Assembly: GCF_918698155.1 (NCBI RefSeq)
Contig: NZ_CAKKLX010000010.1
Location: forward strand, 1 to 64,000
Reading direction: 5' to 3'
DNA from: Roseomonas sp. CECT 9278
GTDB taxonomy: Bacteria; Pseudomonadota; Alphaproteobacteria; Acetobacterales; Acetobacteraceae
DNA: 64,000 nt
The notes beneath the pieces are model-generated. The model was not told where the DNA came from and made no database searches. It saw only the letters and a list, made by a program, of their open reading frames with translations. Made by a program: the position numbers and the translations under genes. Positions 62,399 through 64,000 of this stretch are shown in pieces (within the stretch, counting starts at the first letter, position 1; every line of letters begins with the position of its first letter).

Positions 62399-63835
62399 AT
62401 GTCCTATCCCAACACCCTGCTGCACGTGAACGGCGAATGGCGCGCCGCGCGCTCCGGCAAGACGCTGAACGTGCTGAACCCCGCCACCGAGGAAGTGATC
62501 GGCACCGTCGCCCATGCCGAGAAGGCCGACCTCGATGAGGCGCTGGCCGCGGCGGAGAAGGGCTTCGCCACCTGGCGCAAGGTCTCGGCCTTCGACCGCT
62601 ACAAGCTGATGCGCAAGGCCGCCGAGATCTTCCGTGGCCGCGCCGACGCGACAGCGCGGCTGATGACGATGGAGCAGGGCAAGCCGCTGCCCGAGGCGAA
62701 GATGGAGGTGATGGCCGCCGCCGACATCATCGACTGGTTCGCCGAGGAAGGCCGCCGCGCCTATGGCCGCGTGATCCCGGCGCGCGCCGAGGGCGTGTAC
62801 CAGCTGGTGGTGAAGGAGCCGGTCGGCCCGGTCGCCGCCTTCACGCCGTGGAACTTTCCGATCAACCAGGTGGTCCGCAAGCTGTGCGGCGCGGTGGCGA
62901 CCGGCTGCTCCATCATCGTGAAGGCGCCGGAGGAAACCCCGGCCTCGCCGGCCGAGCTGATCCGCGCCTTCGTCGATGCCGGCCTGCCGCCCGGGGTGGC
63001 GAACCTGGTCTATGGCGTGCCGGCGGAGATCAGCGAGTACCTGATCGCCCATCCGGTCATCCGGAAGGTCACCTTCACCGGCTCCACCCCCGTGGGCAAG
63101 CTGCTGGCGGGGCTGGCCGGCCAGCACATGAAGCGCGTGACGATGGAGCTGGGCGGCCATGCGCCGGCGATCGTGTTCGACGATGCCGACCTCGACCTTG
63201 CCGCGAAGACGCTGGCGGGGGCGAAGTTCCGCAATGCCGGGCAGGTCTGCGTCTCCCCCACGCGCTTCCTGGTGCAGGAGAAGCTGTACGACGGCTTCGT
63301 CGAGAAGTTCGTCGAGCACACCAAGGCGCTGAAGGTCGGCGACGGCCTGACCGAGGGCACCACCATGGGCCCGCTGGCGCATGACCGCCGCGTGCCCTGG
63401 GTCGAGATGCTGGTGCAGGACGCGCAGTCGAAGGGGGCCAAGGTCCATACCGGCGGCAAGCGCATCGGCAACAAGGGCTATTTCTACGAACCCACGGTGA
63501 TGACCGACGTGCCGATGAACGCGCGGGCGATGAACGAGGAGCCGTTCGGGCCGATGGCGATGATCTCCCGCTTCAAGGACCTCGATGAGGTGGTGACCGA
63601 GGCGAACCGCCTGCCCTACGGCCTCGCGGCCTATGCCTTCACGCGGTCGGCCAAGACCGCCAATGCGGTGGCGAACCGGGTCGAGAGCGGGATGATGACG
63701 ATCAACCACCTGGGCCTGGCGCTGCCGGAAGTGCCCTTCGGCGGGATCAAGGACAGCGGCTACGGCAGCGAGGGCGGGACCGAGGCGATCGAGGCCTACC
63801 TGAACACGAAGTTCGTGTCGCAGGCGGGGATCTGA
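62399..63835 (+). CDS. NAD(P)-dependent aldehyde dehydrogenase, succinate-semialdehyde-type
   Basis: A 478-residue aldehyde dehydrogenase. The N-terminal [26 protein letters not shown], the [15 protein letters not shown] near 149, catalytic Glu in [18 protein letters not shown] near 247, and active Cys in [17 protein letters not shown] near 281 are all intact. The pattern resembles GabD-type succinate-semialdehyde dehydrogenases and alpha-ketoglutarate semialdehyde dehydrogenases of sugar-acid pathways. A GGAGGAATG leader lies 7 bases before the ATG. The substrate is not certain. Confidence 0.94.
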   Translation: MSYPNTLLHVNGEWRAARSGKTLNVLNPATEEVIGTVAHAEKADLDEALAAAEKGFATWRKVSAFDRYKLMRKAAEIFRGRADATARLMTMEQGKPLPEAKMEVMAAADIIDWFAEEGRRAYGRVIPARAEGVYQLVVKEPVGPVAAFTPWNFPINQVVRKLCGAVATGCSIIVKAPEETPASPAELIRAFVDAGLPPGVANLVYGVPAEISEYLIAHPVIRKVTFTGSTPVGKLLAGLAGQHMKRVTMELGGHAPAIVFDDADLDLAAKTLAGAKFRNAGQVCVSPTRFLVQEKLYDGFVEKFVEHTKALKVGDGLTEGTTMGPLAHDRRVPWVEMLVQDAQSKGAKVHTGGKRIGNKGYFYEPTVMTDVPMNARAMNEEPFGPMAMISRFKDLDEVVTEANRLPYGLAAYAFTRSAKTANAVANRVESGMMTINHLGLALPEVPFGGIKDSGYGSEGGTEAIEAYLNTKFVSQAGI

Positions 63836-63837
63836 CG

Positions 63838-63972
63838 GGAAGGTTGGGGGAGGAGAACCTCCCCCAAACCCCCACCCTTTTTCTGGCACCTGGGAACTGA
63901 CTTCGGCGGTCAGTCCCCAAGTGCCAGAAGAAGGAGGGGGCTCGGGGGAGTTCTCTCCCCCGACCTTGCCTT
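63838..63972. repeat. Large inverted-repeat element after aldehyde dehydrogenase
   Basis: An imperfect palindrome of about 135 bp. Hairpin 1: TTGGGGGAGG-AGAA-CCTCCCCCAA (63844-63867), a CCCCCACCC spacer with TTTTT (63878-63882), the central arms TCTGGCACCTGGGAACTGAC and GTCAGTCCCCAAGTGCCAGA (63882-63901, 63909-63928), and a mirrored GGGGGAG-TTCT-CTCCCCC (63944-63961). It can act as a terminator for the gene 8 bp upstream. Confidence 0.88.
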
Positions 63973-64000
63973 CGTCATGCGAACCCTTTTCCACGAGCGC

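Overview
The window is a 64 kb piece of a very GC-rich (about 70%) alphaproteobacterial genome. The gene content fits a Roseomonas-like member of the Acetobacteraceae: aerobic cobaltochelatase CobS/CobT, a fused shikimate kinase/dehydroquinate synthase, Bug-type solute receptors and the yej peptide transporter. That placement is inference from gene content; no rRNA is present. The left edge is an assembly end. Bases 1-83 are sequencing-library adapter (Illumina/Nextera-type), so the first gene is cut and its apparent C-terminus is artificial.

Layout. 84-6924: truncated hydrolase/TPR protein, bolA, a J-domain protein, cobS, cobT and a phytase-like esterase. 6934-7698: a CinA-type molybdopterin-binding domain protein. 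7843-20318: surface-glycan region with two SAM methyltransferases, two glycosyltransferases (one WsaF-like), an RgpF-family protein, gmd-fcl (GDP-L-fucose) and rmlBACD (dTDP-L-rhamnose) ending in an SGNH hydrolase. 20688-24010: an M17 aminopeptidase, a MarR regulator, a hydroxypyruvate-reductase-like dehydrogenase and a two-helix membrane protein. 24332-30272: yejABEF peptide ABC transporter. 30319-41832: housekeeping genes (IMPase-family phosphatase, membrane cytochrome c, kdsB, pheA, MFS exporter, accA, xerD, aroKB, DUF2889, a GNAT-MutT fusion). 41861-46893: methyltransferase, GT21-like glycosyltransferase and a BisC-like molybdoenzyme. 46919-54453: a sugar-acid-type catabolic cluster with three enolase-superfamily enzymes, a 2-hydroxyacid dehydrogenase, a Bug receptor, two AhpD/CMD-like proteins and a FadR-type regulator next to two tandem operator-like palindromes. 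54679-57366: an RTX protein with a C-terminal Hint domain. 58048-58122: tRNA-Gln. 58535-63835: ispE, a TPR lipoprotein, a second Bug receptor and an aldehyde dehydrogenase.

The least expected signal lies between genes. At least three families of dispersed structured repeats occupy the gaps. One is a 90-138 bp unit whose hairpin stems differ between copies but keep base pairing, and whose conserved end abuts gene boundaries, twice placing a GAGGG ribosome-binding-like motif before a start codon. The second is a long inverted repeat of the form hairpin-CCCACCC-hairpin; one copy sits inside the yejB-yejE gap. The third is a CTAGAGC-bounded element just upstream of aroKB and the TPR lipoprotein gene.
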